Below the pieces are notes generated by a model. That model did no database searches and had not been told where the DNA came from. It was given only the letters and a program-made list of their open reading frames with translations. This document shows, piece after piece, positions 52,058 to 61,015 of a stretch of DNA of 64,000 nt (position 1 is its first letter; each line of letters begins with the position of its first letter). The position numbers were made by a program, and so were the translations under genes. The stretch comes from Burkholderiales bacterium (GTDB taxonomy: Bacteria; Pseudomonadota; Gammaproteobacteria; Burkholderiales; Burkholderiaceae_C): the NCBI GenBank assembly GCA_016000195.1, contig JAECRO010000004.1:1-64000 (forward strand), written 5' to 3'.

Positions 52058-54406
52058 TCAGAAGCGGTAGGCGAACTCGTTGGAATTGGCGACGGTGTGA
52101 ACCAGATCGACAAACGCTGCGGACTTCACCGGGTCAAATTTCGTGGTGTCCTTCAGGCCGGAGGGCACGGCCACCTCGAACTTGCCGTTGGCCGCCTTGT
52201 GCTGGACCACGATCTTTTGCTCGGCCAGGAAAGACTTGAGCGCGAGGCGCTCGGTCTGGTTGGGCTCGCGTGAGTACAGGATCTGGTAGAGCCGGTTGAT
52301 CTGCGCCGTCTCGTCGCCGCCCGCCTCGTTGATCACGCGGCCGGCCAGGGCCTGCGACCAGTCGAACACCACCTCGCTGTTGAACAGCGTCAACGCCTGC
52401 AACGCCGTGGTCGTCACATCGCGCTTGTGGTGCGGCTGGTTCGGGTTGGCCGGGTCGAAGTTCTGCGTGATCGGGTAGCTGAAGCTGCGGCGCGTGAAGA
52501 TGTAGAGGCTGCGGCGGTTCCAGTCTTCCTTGTCGGTCGAAACAGCCCAGACGCGGTTGCCCTGGAAATCCTCCGCCTTGCCCACCACGTCGCCGGTCTT
52601 GACCACCGGCGGGAACACGGAAGGGCCACCGACCTTGTCGCTCAGCAGGCCCGAGGCATACAGCAGCGAGTCGCGGATCACCTCGGCTTCCAGGCGCTTG
52701 CGCGGATAGAAGGCCAGCAGCTTGTTTTCCGGATCGGCCTTGACCACGTCCAGGCGCTCGTCGGACGACTGGCGATAGACGCTGGACAGCAGGATTTCGC
52801 GGTGCAGCTTCTTGACGCTCCAGCCGTTTTTCACGAAGTTGGTGGCCAGGTAGTCGAGCAGCTCGGGGTTCGTCGGCTTGGTTCCAGCGCGGCCGAAGTC
52901 CTGCACCGTGGAGATGATGCCCTTGTCGAAGTACTGCGCCCAGACGCGATTCGCATAAACGCGCGCCGTCAGCGGGTTGCTGTCGCTGCTCAGCCAGTTG
53001 GCCAGCGCCGTGCGCCTGCCCGATGAGCTTGCGGTCGGCGTGATCGCCACTTCACCCTTGCCGCCCCACAGCGCGGGAATGGCCGGCTGCACGGCTTCGA
53101 GCGGGCGCTCGTGGATGCCGCCGAAGCGCACATGGGTGGGCGGCACTTCTTTGGTCAGTTCCAGCGCGGCGGTGAACTGGCTCGACCCCTTGGCCGGCTT
53201 GATCTTGTCGAACTGCTTGAGTTCTTCCCGCAGGGCCTTGTAGGTCTTCCACTTCTCTGCGTTGTCGGGGTTGTAGTAAACAACGCTCGGTTTCGTGCCA
53301 CTGTCTTCCAGATAGCTTGCGATTTCATTGTCGGTCGCCACAGCCTGCTTGCGCCAGTTGACCCAGCGGTCCAGCGGCGTCCACTGCGCCTCGGGCTTGA
53401 AGATCGCCTCGCGGCTGTCGGTCAGGTAACGCTCGTTGTAGTACTTGCGTCCGGCCTCGCGCACAGTGTCGAGAATGGCCTTTTGCTTGGCGCGTATGTC
53501 CTTGGTAGCCTCCTGGTAAGCCGCCTGCTGCTGCTCGTAGGCCTTGTCCCATTCGGTTTCAGTGCCCTTGGCCAGCGGCGTCTGCTCATTGAAAGCCGTG
53601 TTGGCCAGGAAGGCCTGCAATTGAAAATATTCCTTCTGGCTGACCTTGTCGGACTTGTGGTTGTGGCAGCGCGCGCAACCGACGGTGGCGGCCAGGAAGG
53701 TCTCGCCCACCAGGTCGGTCATGTCGGTCTCGATCTGGTACTTGCGCTGCACCAGGTCGCGCGAGTTGCGGTTGTCGGGGTAGCCGGCCAGGAAGCCGGT
53801 GGCAATCCTGGCGTCCTGGCTTTCTGGCCAGAGTTCGTCGCCGGCCACCTGCTCCTGAATGAAGCGGCTGAATGGCCGGTCCTGGTTGAAGGCCTTGATC
53901 ACATAGTCGCGGTAGCGCCAGTTGTTCGGACGGGTGTTGTCGTTCTGAAAACCCGTGCTGTCGGCGTAGCGCGCCAGATCGAGCCAGCGCCGCGCCTGCC
54001 GCTCGCCATAGTGCGGCGAGGCCAGCAGGCGGTCAGCCAGCTTTTCATAGGCCGTGGGCGACTTGTCGGCCACGAAGGTTTTGACCTCTTCGGGCGTTGG
54101 CAAGAGTCCCCAGGCGTCCAGCGTGGCGCGCCGGATGAAGGTGGCCCGGTCAGCCTCCTTCGAGGGCTTGAGGCCCTTGGCTTCGAGCTGGGACAGCACG
54201 AAAGCGTCGATGGGCGTGCGCACCCAGGCCTTTTGCCTGACCTCGGGCGCCTGCGGCGCCTGCACCGGCTGGTAGGCCGACCAGGCCTTGGGCGCCGCTC
54301 CTTGCGCGGACCTGGCCGCGTCAACGACCGCCTGGGTCTGCGCCAGCACTGCAGGCCCAGCCAGAACGCCGAGCATGACTGACAGATATATCGCCTTGTT
54401 CTTCAT
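52058..54406 (-). CDS. DUF1549/DUF1553 secreted protein (planctomycete-type PSD1)
   Basis: A 782-residue secreted protein with an N-terminal signal (AIYLSVMLGVLAGPAVLAQ), DUF1549 (about 60-270, including the conserved CARCHNHK with Cys244, Cys247 and His248) and DUF1553 (about 440-720, TALANWLSSDSNPLTARVYA and RRSLYIFTRRSFSYP). The PSCyt1 cytochrome domain often found in front of DUF1549 is missing, but separate cytochromes are encoded in the operon. CARCH could bind haem or another metal. The mature protein has a single Met and only those two Cys in about 760 residues, strongly suggesting selection for low sulfur. First gene of the operon, under a sigma-54-type promoter. Function unknown. 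Confidence 0.85.
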   Translation of the reverse strand: MKNKAIYLSVMLGVLAGPAVLAQTQAVVDAARSAQGAAPKAWSAYQPVQAPQAPEVRQKAWVRTPIDAFVLSQLEAKGLKPSKEADRATFIRRATLDAWGLLPTPEEVKTFVADKSPTAYEKLADRLLASPHYGERQARRWLDLARYADSTGFQNDNTRPNNWRYRDYVIKAFNQDRPFSRFIQEQVAGDELWPESQDARIATGFLAGYPDNRNSRDLVQRKYQIETDMTDLVGETFLAATVGCARCHNHKSDKVSQKEYFQLQAFLANTAFNEQTPLAKGTETEWDKAYEQQQAAYQEATKDIRAKQKAILDTVREAGRKYYNERYLTDSREAIFKPEAQWTPLDRWVNWRKQAVATDNEIASYLEDSGTKPSVVYYNPDNAEKWKTYKALREELKQFDKIKPAKGSSQFTAALELTKEVPPTHVRFGGIHERPLEAVQPAIPALWGGKGEVAITPTASSSGRRTALANWLSSDSNPLTARVYANRVWAQYFDKGIISTVQDFGRAGTKPTNPELLDYLATNFVKNGWSVKKLHREILLSSVYRQSSDERLDVVKADPENKLLAFYPRKRLEAEVIRDSLLYASGLLSDKVGGPSVFPPVVKTGDVVGKAEDFQGNRVWAVSTDKEDWNRRSLYIFTRRSFSYPITQNFDPANPNQPHHKRDVTTTALQALTLFNSEVVFDWSQALAGRVINEAGGDETAQINRLYQILYSREPNQTERLALKSFLAEQKIVVQHKAANGKFEVAVPSGLKDTTKFDPVKSAAFVDLVHTVANSNEFAYRF

Positions 54407-54562
54407 TACCGTGTACCCCAAAAAACATAAATCGATTTATGCATTTACTTACTCCATTTGCGAGCGCAAGCCCATGCCTTTTTCAAATGCCACCACTCGT
54501 CCGCGACACACACACAAAAGAGCGTGCAGACAGATGAAAAATGGCAAATCCGAAGAAGCAAT

Positions 54563-54580
54563 ATGCAACCATCATGCCAA
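54563..54580 (-). promoter_or_regulatory. Sigma-54-type promoter of the DUF1549/DUF1553 operon
   Basis: Minus strand TTGGCATGATGGTTGCAT: GG and GC exactly ten bases apart and an almost perfect match to TTGGCAC-N5-TTGCA. Transcription would start near 54553, leaving a leader of about 145 bases. Confidence 0.75.
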
Positions 54581-54630
54581 CCAACAATCACTCTTGAAAT
54601 AAACAAAAATTACACATAACTCATTGTTTT

Positions 54631-54655
54631 AAATGAATATTTTTTTATTTCATTT
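54631..54655. promoter_or_regulatory. AT-rich inverted repeat between the divergent promoters
   Basis: AAATGAA and TTCATTT arms with an 11-base AT spacer. It could be an operator or an architectural (for example IHF-like) bend site between enhancer and promoter. No protein can be assigned. Confidence 0.35.
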
Positions 54656-54704
54656 GAATATTTAATATTTAACTAAAACAATATCAAGCATCAATGACGA
54701 GGCC

Positions 54705-54720
54705 TGCCTGAATATCAACA
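54705..54720. promoter_or_regulatory. Possible SfnR-type enhancer site of the divergent operons
   Basis: TGCCT-GAATAT-CAACA keeps one full half of the TGTTN-N6-CAACA pattern. A second TGAATCTCAACAG lies 23 bases further, forming a direct repeat of TGAATMTCAACAG. The first site is about 75-90 bases before the rightward promoter. Confidence 0.35.
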
Positions 54721-54792
54721 GGCCAATAGCTTGAATCTCAACAGTGCCGTTAAATAATCAGCACAAATAGGTAAAAACCCATCAAAAAAGCA

Positions 54793-54809
54793 TGGCATAA
54801 ATCCTGCTA
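54793..54809 (+). promoter_or_regulatory. Sigma-54-type promoter of the porin-importer operon
   Basis: TGGCATAAATCCTGCTA with GG (54794-54795) and GC (54806-54807) ten bases apart. Transcription would start near 54819, 40 bases before the porin GTG. Confidence 0.72.
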
Positions 54810-54858
54810 AATCTTGCCGGTAAATCATTTTCCAGCCACCAAAGAAGGGTTATTCAAG

Positions 54859-56373
54859 GTGCCATCTTTTAAAACAACAGCGCTGGCCACGGCCGTGCTG
54901 CTCGCTTTGTCGAGTGGTGCGGTGCAGGCGCAGGCGCAGCCAGCCAATGAAATCCAGTCCCTGAAGGGCACCGTCGAGGATCTTCGCAAGCAGTTGGAGG
55001 AACTGCGCGGATTGATACAGCAACGGGGCGCTGTCGCGCCAGCGCCGGGTGGCGCCACCGCCGCCAGCGCAGGGGAAAGCCAGGAGTCCGTTGATGCCCG
55101 GACGGCGGCGACCAAGGCCGACATCCAGGGCATGCGCACCGACCTGGAGAACTACAAGTACGACCAGTCGCGCCTGCAGGAGCGCAACATCCCCAGCGTG
55201 ACGCGCAACACCAAGATCGGTGGCTCGGTCACGGTCCGCTACGACATCCAGAATCCGGAGGCGCCGCCGTCGAGCGCCTCCAGCGGCTTCGGTCCGACCG
55301 ACCCGCGCCACAGGGGTTTCAACGCCTCGGCCTTCGGCCTGAACTTTGCCGGCAACCTCTACCGCGACTACGCTGAAGGCCGCAACCTCACCTACCGCCT
55401 GGCCCTGACCAGCCAGAACACCGCCAGCAGTTCATCGACCAGCGTCAACCTGACCGATGCCTATCTGCGCTACAGCTTCCAGCCGGCATCGGGCAATGCG
55501 GAAGATCCGCTGGGCACCATCACCCTGGGCCAGCAAACCGTGCCCTTCGGGCAGGACGCACAGGCGCAGGATCCTGAAGTCAAGGCTGTCATTGGCAACG
55601 CGGGCTTCGTCTCCGGCCTGGGCCTGAACACGCGCCAGACGGGCCTGGTCCTTTCCGGCGATTACGACCCCTATGTCGATTTCACCAACAACTACCGCGC
55701 GCCCTTGCTGGCCTACTCGCTGGGTTTCTTCAATGGCAATGGCGCCAACAAGGCCGACAACAACAACTACATCGACACCGTCGGCCGCTTGGTCTATACG
55801 CTGCCGGTGGACTACAGCAGCTGGCTGCGTCAGTTGCAGATTGGCGGCTCCTACTACCGCGGATACACGTCGCTCGGCACGGCCAGCACCACGGCCACCA
55901 CCGCCGCCACCAGCAAAGGCCATAACAATCGTTACGGCATGGACGTCAACTGGACCCATTTACCCTATTCGGTTGCCTACGAGCGGGCCTATGGCAAACA
56001 GGAGCTGCTGGCTGCCACAGCCGCGAACCCCGACCGCTACCAGCGCGGCATGGGCCAGTACATCAACTTCGGCTACACCTGGGGCGAGCAGTTCCTCGCC
56101 AGCTCCAGGCAGCAGGGCAAGTTTGACGACTACTGGCCGAAGTCCTTCCAGACCTTCATCCGGTTTGACGAGTGGGATCCCAACCGCAGCGGCTCTGTCG
56201 TCAATGACAAGCAATTCGTCACCACGCTGGGCCTGAATGTGTTTTTTGCTGAAACCACCAAGTTCCAGATCAACTACCTGCACATCCGCAACCAACTCGG
56301 CGGCGCTGCGCCGACGGCGGCCCGACCGGCTTCGGTCAACGCCATCCAGGCCCTGCTGAACGCCACGTTCTAA
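54859..56373 (+). CDS. Outer-membrane porin with coiled-coil stalk
   Basis: About 504 residues with signal peptide (FKTTALATAVLLALSSGAVQAQA), a short coiled coil (EIQSLKGTVEDLRKQLEELR, about 30-55), a linker, and an approximately 370-residue beta-barrel rich in alternating aromatic strands ending in Phe, as in putative phosphate-selective or sulfate-starvation porins. GTG at 54859 is chosen because AAGAAGGG lies at the right distance and the signal peptide begins there. An in-frame ATG-type start at 54814 would add an unlikely 15 residues. It has four Met and no Cys. First gene of the operon with the SsuABC-like importer. Confidence 0.85.
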   Translation: MPSFKTTALATAVLLALSSGAVQAQAQPANEIQSLKGTVEDLRKQLEELRGLIQQRGAVAPAPGGATAASAGESQESVDARTAATKADIQGMRTDLENYKYDQSRLQERNIPSVTRNTKIGGSVTVRYDIQNPEAPPSSASSGFGPTDPRHRGFNASAFGLNFAGNLYRDYAEGRNLTYRLALTSQNTASSSSTSVNLTDAYLRYSFQPASGNAEDPLGTITLGQQTVPFGQDAQAQDPEVKAVIGNAGFVSGLGLNTRQTGLVLSGDYDPYVDFTNNYRAPLLAYSLGFFNGNGANKADNNNYIDTVGRLVYTLPVDYSSWLRQLQIGGSYYRGYTSLGTASTTATTAATSKGHNNRYGMDVNWTHLPYSVAYERAYGKQELLAATAANPDRYQRGMGQYINFGYTWGEQFLASSRQQGKFDDYWPKSFQTFIRFDEWDPNRSGSVVNDKQFVTTLGLNVFFAETTKFQINYLHIRNQLGGAAPTAARPASVNAIQALLNATF

Positions 56374-56400
56374 CCCCCACATCGACTCCGGAGTACCCCC

Positions 56401-57489
56401 ATGAAACGTCGCTTATTCAATTCAACCCTGCTTGCCGGGCTGGGCGCCCCCGCCCTCATCGGCCTGGGCGGCCAGGCCCGCGCGGCTGGCAAACCCACCA
56501 CCATCCGCATCGGTTTCCCCGGTGCCGGTACCGGCGGTCGTCCTTTGCCCACCTCGGGCTTTCCCGCCAATTCGGTCTTCCGCGGCGAGATCGAACAGGA
56601 ATTCGCAGCAGAGGGCATCAAGATCGAGTGGAAATATTTTGTCGGCGCCGGCCCGGCCCTCAATGAGTCCTATGCCAACGGCCTGCTGGACTTCTGCTTC
56701 GGCCACGGCGACCTGCCGCTGATCGTCGGCCGCTCGACCGGCCTGAAGCACAAGATCCTGCTGTCATCGGGCCGGGGCGGTGACGTGTACGTGGTGACAC
56801 CGGCATCGTCTCCTGCCAAGTCGGTCGCTGACCTCAAGGGTAAGACGCTGTCGGTGCAAAAAGGCACGGCAGGCCAGCTGACGCTGTACCGCGTGCTGGC
56901 CAAGTACGGCTTCAACGATCCGGAAAAAGAGTTCCGCATCATCAGCCAGATCCGCGACGACCGCGTGGCCTCTCTGGCCACGGGCGACATTGCCGGCGCC
57001 ATCGAATCCCCGTTCGGCCTAGAGGCGCGCGGCGTGGCCAAGCGCGTGGCCGAAATCTTCGACGATCCGGCCATCAACGCACCCGGCTCGGTCTGGGTGG
57101 GCGAGGCCTTTGAGCAGCAGTACCCGGACATCGTGCAGCGCATCGTGACCCGCCTGGTGAAGGTGGCGCACTGGAGCACCCAGGAAGCCAACCGCGAGAC
57201 GCAGTACCAGCTGTGGACACGCTCGGGTACGAGCACCTACATCGACAACAAAAACAGCTGGGACCGCGTCAAGGATCTGCGCACGCGCATCAACCCGCTG
57301 CTGGACGACTACTACCTGGCGGCCATCAACAAGTCCATCGAGGAAACCAAGAAGTACAAGCTGACCCGCAGGCCGGTCAGCCTGGACGGCTGGATCGAAC
57401 GCAAGTACCTCAACAACGCCCTGCGCGAGCTGAAGCTGGAGAACTACTGGCCCACGCAGGACGCGGCGGGCAAGTTCATCGCGGCCTGA
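56401..57489 (+). CDS. Sulfonate-type ABC binding protein (SsuA-like) 2
   Basis: A 362-residue periplasmic binding protein with a signal peptide (NSTLLAGLGAPALIGLGGQA) and the SsuA/TauA fold: IRIGFPGAGTGGRPLPTSGF, LDFCFGHGDLPLIVGRST and KTLSVQKGTAGQLTLYRVLA. The mature part has one Cys and no Met. It is a distant relative of the binding protein at 15938 and pairs with two permeases. The ligand is unknown; alkanesulfonates, sulfate esters or a sulfur-containing product of the secreted enzymes are possible. Confidence 0.85.
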   Translation: MKRRLFNSTLLAGLGAPALIGLGGQARAAGKPTTIRIGFPGAGTGGRPLPTSGFPANSVFRGEIEQEFAAEGIKIEWKYFVGAGPALNESYANGLLDFCFGHGDLPLIVGRSTGLKHKILLSSGRGGDVYVVTPASSPAKSVADLKGKTLSVQKGTAGQLTLYRVLAKYGFNDPEKEFRIISQIRDDRVASLATGDIAGAIESPFGLEARGVAKRVAEIFDDPAINAPGSVWVGEAFEQQYPDIVQRIVTRLVKVAHWSTQEANRETQYQLWTRSGTSTYIDNKNSWDRVKDLRTRINPLLDDYYLAAINKSIEETKKYKLTRRPVSLDGWIERKYLNNALRELKLENYWPTQDAAGKFIAA

Positions 57490-57564
57490 AGAGCCAAGCC
57501 CCGAAGCGAATCGGCCATCGGCGCCCAGCCGGTGGCCATCTGACAACCCACTGGAGTCAGTGCC

Positions 57565-58428
57565 ATGAGCGCATCCACCGCCGATATCAACGTCTTTCCT
57601 GTTTCCTTTGCGCGAGCCGAATCGGCCCGCTGGCATCGGCATGCGCTGGGTGCCGCCAAGGCCGGCCTGAAGGCAGCGCACACGCTGCTGCTCGGCCTGA
57701 TCCTGCCCGTCTTGCTGTTTGCGCTGTGGTGGATCGCCACCGAGCACCACTGGGTGGCCGAGCAGATATTGCCGCCACCGGCTTTCGTCTGGGACTCGCT
57801 CAAAGATGTGCTGGCATCGGGCGAGTTGCAGGGCCATGTCATGTTCAGCGCCGCGCGCGTTGCCTGGAGCCTGCTGATCGGCGGCTCGGTGGGATTGCTG
57901 CTGGGCTTTGGCATGGGCCTGTCACGCACTTTCAAGGCTTACGTTTTTCCCACCTTCGATGTGCTGGCCCAGTTGCCGGTTCTGGGCTGGATTCCGCTGC
58001 TGATCATCTTTGTCGGCATCGAGGAGCCCCTGAAAGTGACCGCCGTGTCCATCGCGGTGGTCGTTCCGGTGGCATTGAGCACGCTCAGCGGCATTGCCAA
58101 CATTCCGCAGGCCCTGCTCGAAGTCGGGCGGGTTTACCAGTTCAGCGCTTTGCAGACCATCCGCCGCATCGTGCTGCCCGCCGCCGCGCCCAGCCTGTTC
58201 ACCGGCCTGCGCCAGGGCGTGATGCAGGCCTGGATTTCCGTCATCTTTGTCGAGCTGCTCTCGTCCAGCGAAGGGCTGGGCTTTTTCATGGCCTACAGCC
58301 GCTCGCTCAGCCAGATCGACATGGTGATCGTGGCCATGCTGGCCATCGGCGTGGTTGGCATCGTCATCGAACTGGGCCTGCGCCTGATTGAGTCGCGCCT
58401 GCAAGGCTGGCGCCGTTCGGCTTTTTGA
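57565..58428 (+). CDS. ABC permease, SsuC-like (first of two)
   Basis: A 287-residue BPD-type permease with six membrane segments. The coupling loop LLEVGRVYQFSALQTIRRIVLPAAAP is intact. A GCCATG start follows a 75-base gap from the binding protein gene with little else in it. A second different permease follows after 15 bases, so the channel is probably a heterodimer. Confidence 0.88.
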   Translation: MSASTADINVFPVSFARAESARWHRHALGAAKAGLKAAHTLLLGLILPVLLFALWWIATEHHWVAEQILPPPAFVWDSLKDVLASGELQGHVMFSAARVAWSLLIGGSVGLLLGFGMGLSRTFKAYVFPTFDVLAQLPVLGWIPLLIIFVGIEEPLKVTAVSIAVVVPVALSTLSGIANIPQALLEVGRVYQFSALQTIRRIVLPAAAPSLFTGLRQGVMQAWISVIFVELLSSSEGLGFFMAYSRSLSQIDMVIVAMLAIGVVGIVIELGLRLIESRLQGWRRSAF

Positions 58429-58443
58429 CTGCAAGCAAACACC

Positions 58444-59262
58444 ATGTCCGATACCGCACCCCTTGTTTCCGCCGGCATCTCATCGGCCACATCAGACAGC
58501 AAAACCGCCTTCGATTGGCGTGGGCTGGTGTTGCCCATCGCCTTCGTGATCGTCTGGTACGCCGTCACTGCGCTTGAGCTGGTCAACACCAAACTGATCG
58601 TGCCGCCCGCCGGCGTCGTGGCCCAGGGCCTGAAAGAGCTGGCCAATGGCAGTTTTTACCTCGGCATCGGCCTGAGCCTGTGGCGCGACCTGTCCGGCTT
58701 CACGCTGGGCGCGCTCGCTGGCATCGCCGTGGGCGCGCTGATCGGCGTCTCGCACCTGGCCGACAAGGTCATCGGCCCGACGTTTCACACCGCGCGCCAG
58801 ATCTCGCTGTTTGCCTGGCTGCCGTTGCTGTCGGCGCTGGTGGGCACGGGTGAGCTGTCCAAGATCATCTTCATCGGTTTTTCGGCTTTTTACCCGGTGG
58901 TGCTGGGCACGCTCGAAGGCGTGCGCGGCGTGAGCAAGGCGCATGCCGAAGTCGCCCGTGTCTATGGCTTCACCCCGGCGCAGGTGTTCTTCAGGCTGAT
59001 CCTGTCGGCCGCCTCGCCGCAAATCCTGGCCGGGCTGCGCCTGGGCCTGATCTACGCCTGGCTGGCCACCATCGGCGCGGAGTACCTGCTGGTCAACGAC
59101 GGACAGGGCATTGGCAACATCGTCTTCAAGGGCCGCATGGCCTTCAACGTGGAATTGATCATCTTTGGCCTGCTGGCCATCGGCCTGGTCGGCAACGTAT
59201 TCAACCGCATCGCGGCCGTGGCCGAGCGCCGCCTGCTGCGCTGGCGCGCCCCGGCTCGCTGA
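58444..59262 (+). CDS. ABC permease, SsuC-like (second of two)
   Basis: A 272-residue permease of the same family, with the coupling loop AEVARVYGFTPAQVFFRLILSAA. It differs enough from the first that the pair looks ancient rather than a recent duplication. The usual SsuC/TauC importers use one permease gene. Confidence 0.88.
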   Translation: MSDTAPLVSAGISSATSDSKTAFDWRGLVLPIAFVIVWYAVTALELVNTKLIVPPAGVVAQGLKELANGSFYLGIGLSLWRDLSGFTLGALAGIAVGALIGVSHLADKVIGPTFHTARQISLFAWLPLLSALVGTGELSKIIFIGFSAFYPVVLGTLEGVRGVSKAHAEVARVYGFTPAQVFFRLILSAASPQILAGLRLGLIYAWLATIGAEYLLVNDGQGIGNIVFKGRMAFNVELIIFGLLAIGLVGNVFNRIAAVAERRLLRWRAPAR

Positions 59263-59322
59263 GCCCTGCCTTCTTCTCATGCCCATGCTGTCACATTCAC
59301 CTTTTTTGAAAGAAGCCCCGCC

Positions 59323-60120
59323 ATGCCCCAAGCCGGCACCATCGAGATCAAAAACCTCAACAAGTATTACGAAGTCAAGGGCCAGCCGCTCAAGGTTCTG
59401 GAAAACATTTCCCTGTCCATCCGGCCCGGCGAATTCATCAGCATCGTCGGCTCCAGCGGCTGCGGCAAATCGACGCTGCTGCGCCTGCTGATCGGACTGG
59501 AGAGCGGCTACGAAGGCCAGATACTGCTGGACGGAAAACCCATCACCGGCACCAGCCTGGAGCGAGGCATTGTGTTCCAGGAGCACCGGCTCTTCCCCTG
59601 GCTCACGGCCGAACAGAACGTCAGCCTGGGCCTGCTCAACGCGCCCGGCACGCAGGCTGCCAAGAACAAGAGCGTGCAGGAACACATCAATCTGGTGGGC
59701 CTGAAGGGCTTCGAGAAAGCCTATCCCTACCAGTTGTCCGGCGGCATGTCGCAACGCGTGGCGATTGCCCGCGCGCTGGTCAATCGCCCGGAAGTATTGC
59801 TGCTCGACGAGCCGTTCGGCGCCCTGGACGCCCTGACGCGCTCGCACCTGCAGCAGGAGCTGCAACGCATCTGGCAGGCTGAAGGCATCACCGCCATCCT
59901 GGTGACGCACGATGTCGAGGAGGCCGTCTTCCTGGGCGACCGCATCGTGGTGATGCAGCCGCGCCCCGGCCGCATCAAGCGCATCGTCGATGTGCCGCTG
60001 GCGCGCACGCGCGAGCGTGGCAGCTACGACTTCGCCGCCATCAAGGACGACGTTCTGGGCGAGTTCAGCCACGAGCCGCGCGCCCCAGACCCTGCCACGG
60101 CCTTGGCGCTTGCAGCCTGA
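59323..60120 (+). CDS. ABC ATPase, SsuB/TauB-like
   Basis: A 265-residue ATPase: Walker A GSSGCGKST, Q-loop GIVFQEHRLFPWLTAEQN, signature LSGGMSQRVAIARAL, Walker B VLLLDEPFGAL, switch LVTHDVEEA. The FQEHRLFPW form is that of the sulfonate/nitrate/taurine subfamily. It energises the two-permease importer. Confidence 0.92.
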   Translation: MPQAGTIEIKNLNKYYEVKGQPLKVLENISLSIRPGEFISIVGSSGCGKSTLLRLLIGLESGYEGQILLDGKPITGTSLERGIVFQEHRLFPWLTAEQNVSLGLLNAPGTQAAKNKSVQEHINLVGLKGFEKAYPYQLSGGMSQRVAIARALVNRPEVLLLDEPFGALDALTRSHLQQELQRIWQAEGITAILVTHDVEEAVFLGDRIVVMQPRPGRIKRIVDVPLARTRERGSYDFAAIKDDVLGEFSHEPRAPDPATALALAA

Positions 60121-60188
60121 TGGATCCGCCCGCTTTTTCTCCCCCACCTTCAACCTCAACCCTTTCCTTCTTCTGAAGACAAGCGCCC

Positions 60189-60935
60189 ATGACTCCTTCT
60201 TTCAAGACTTCCCCATTCAAGGCATCCAAAGCGCGCACTGTCGCCTGGGTGTTCGCTGCCGTGGCAGCCGTCCCGCTGTTCGCACTGGCCCAATCGGCCA
60301 GTCCTCCTCCTCCGGCCCCGGTGTCAGCCGCTGAAGCGGCCAAACTCTTCAGCTTTTTCATCACCAGCCAAGGCGCCGGCAAGGGTGCCGACCTCGGTGG
60401 TCTGGCGGGAGCCGACGCCCATTGCCAGAAGCTGGCCAGCGCCGTTGGCGCGGGCAACAAGACCTGGCACGCCTACCTGAGCACCCAGGCCAGCGGCGGC
60501 CAGGCAGCCGTCAATGCACGCGACCGGATCGGCCATGGCCCCTGGTACAACACCCGTGGCGCGGTGGTGGCCAAGGATCTGGTCCATCTCCATGGCGACA
60601 CCCTGGAGACGGCGCGCCTGGGCAACAACCTGAGCTGGGCCACGGCCTTTTCTGAAAAGAATGAGCCCGTCAAGCGCGCGGGCGACAAGCCCAACGAGCA
60701 CGACATCCTGACCGGCTCGCAGCCCGACGGGCGCGCCTACACCGACGACGCGGACCACACCTGCAAAAACTACACCAGCAGCGCAGCCGATGGCTCCGCG
60801 CAATTGGGCCACTTTGACCGCACGGGCGGCGGCAACACGTCGTGGAATTCGACGCACCGCAGCCGGGGTTGCGGACAGGACAACCTGGTGAGCACCGGCG
60901 GCGCGGGCCTGCTTTACTGCTTTGCCGTGAATTGA
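60189..60935 (+). CDS. Secreted lectin-like/endostatin-like domain protein
   Basis: A 248-residue exported protein with signal peptide (VAWVFAAVAAVPLFALAQ) and a domain starting FFITSQGAGKGADLGGLAGADAHCQKLAS. The pattern of GADxHC, NNLSWATAF, YTDDADHTCKNYTSS and the final CGQDN with LYCFAVN suggests a C-type-lectin or endostatin-like fold with two disulfides (four Cys). Such proteins are annotated as lectin or DUF1554-like in related bacteria without known ligand. It is the last gene of the porin-importer unit and is followed by a terminator. There is no Met after the start. Confidence 0.65.
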   Translation: MTPSFKTSPFKASKARTVAWVFAAVAAVPLFALAQSASPPPPAPVSAAEAAKLFSFFITSQGAGKGADLGGLAGADAHCQKLASAVGAGNKTWHAYLSTQASGGQAAVNARDRIGHGPWYNTRGAVVAKDLVHLHGDTLETARLGNNLSWATAFSEKNEPVKRAGDKPNEHDILTGSQPDGRAYTDDADHTCKNYTSSAADGSAQLGHFDRTGGGNTSWNSTHRSRGCGQDNLVSTGGAGLLYCFAVN

Positions 60936-60954
60936 GAGAAGGGGGAGCCTCGCA

Positions 60955-60987
60955 GGCCCGGCGACCGCAAGGCGCCGGGCCTTTTTT
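60955..60987 (+). terminator. Strong intrinsic terminator of the porin-importer operon
   Basis: A perfect nine-base GC stem (GGCCCGGCG and CGCCGGGCC, nine-base loop) followed by six T, 20 bases after the lectin-like gene. Confidence 0.88.
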
Positions 60988-61015
60988 AGGGCTGCGGCGC
61001 ACATTTTTTAAGTTA

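Larger units (their letters stand above)
54407..54858. other. Divergent regulatory region of the secreted-redox and porin operons
   Basis: About 450 AT-rich bases with no gene. It contains two outward-facing sigma-54-type promoters and between them an AT-rich inverted repeat and enhancer-like sequences. Confidence 0.7.

Noticed and set aside
54460-54485. Another sigma-54-type element for the DUF1549/DUF1553 operon
   Set aside because: Spacing is possible but the flanks (TGGG, TCGC) are poor compared with the near-consensus element at 54563.
58492-60159. Open frame of 555 codons on the minus strand
   Set aside because: Antisense to a permease and an ATPase with complete ABC motifs.
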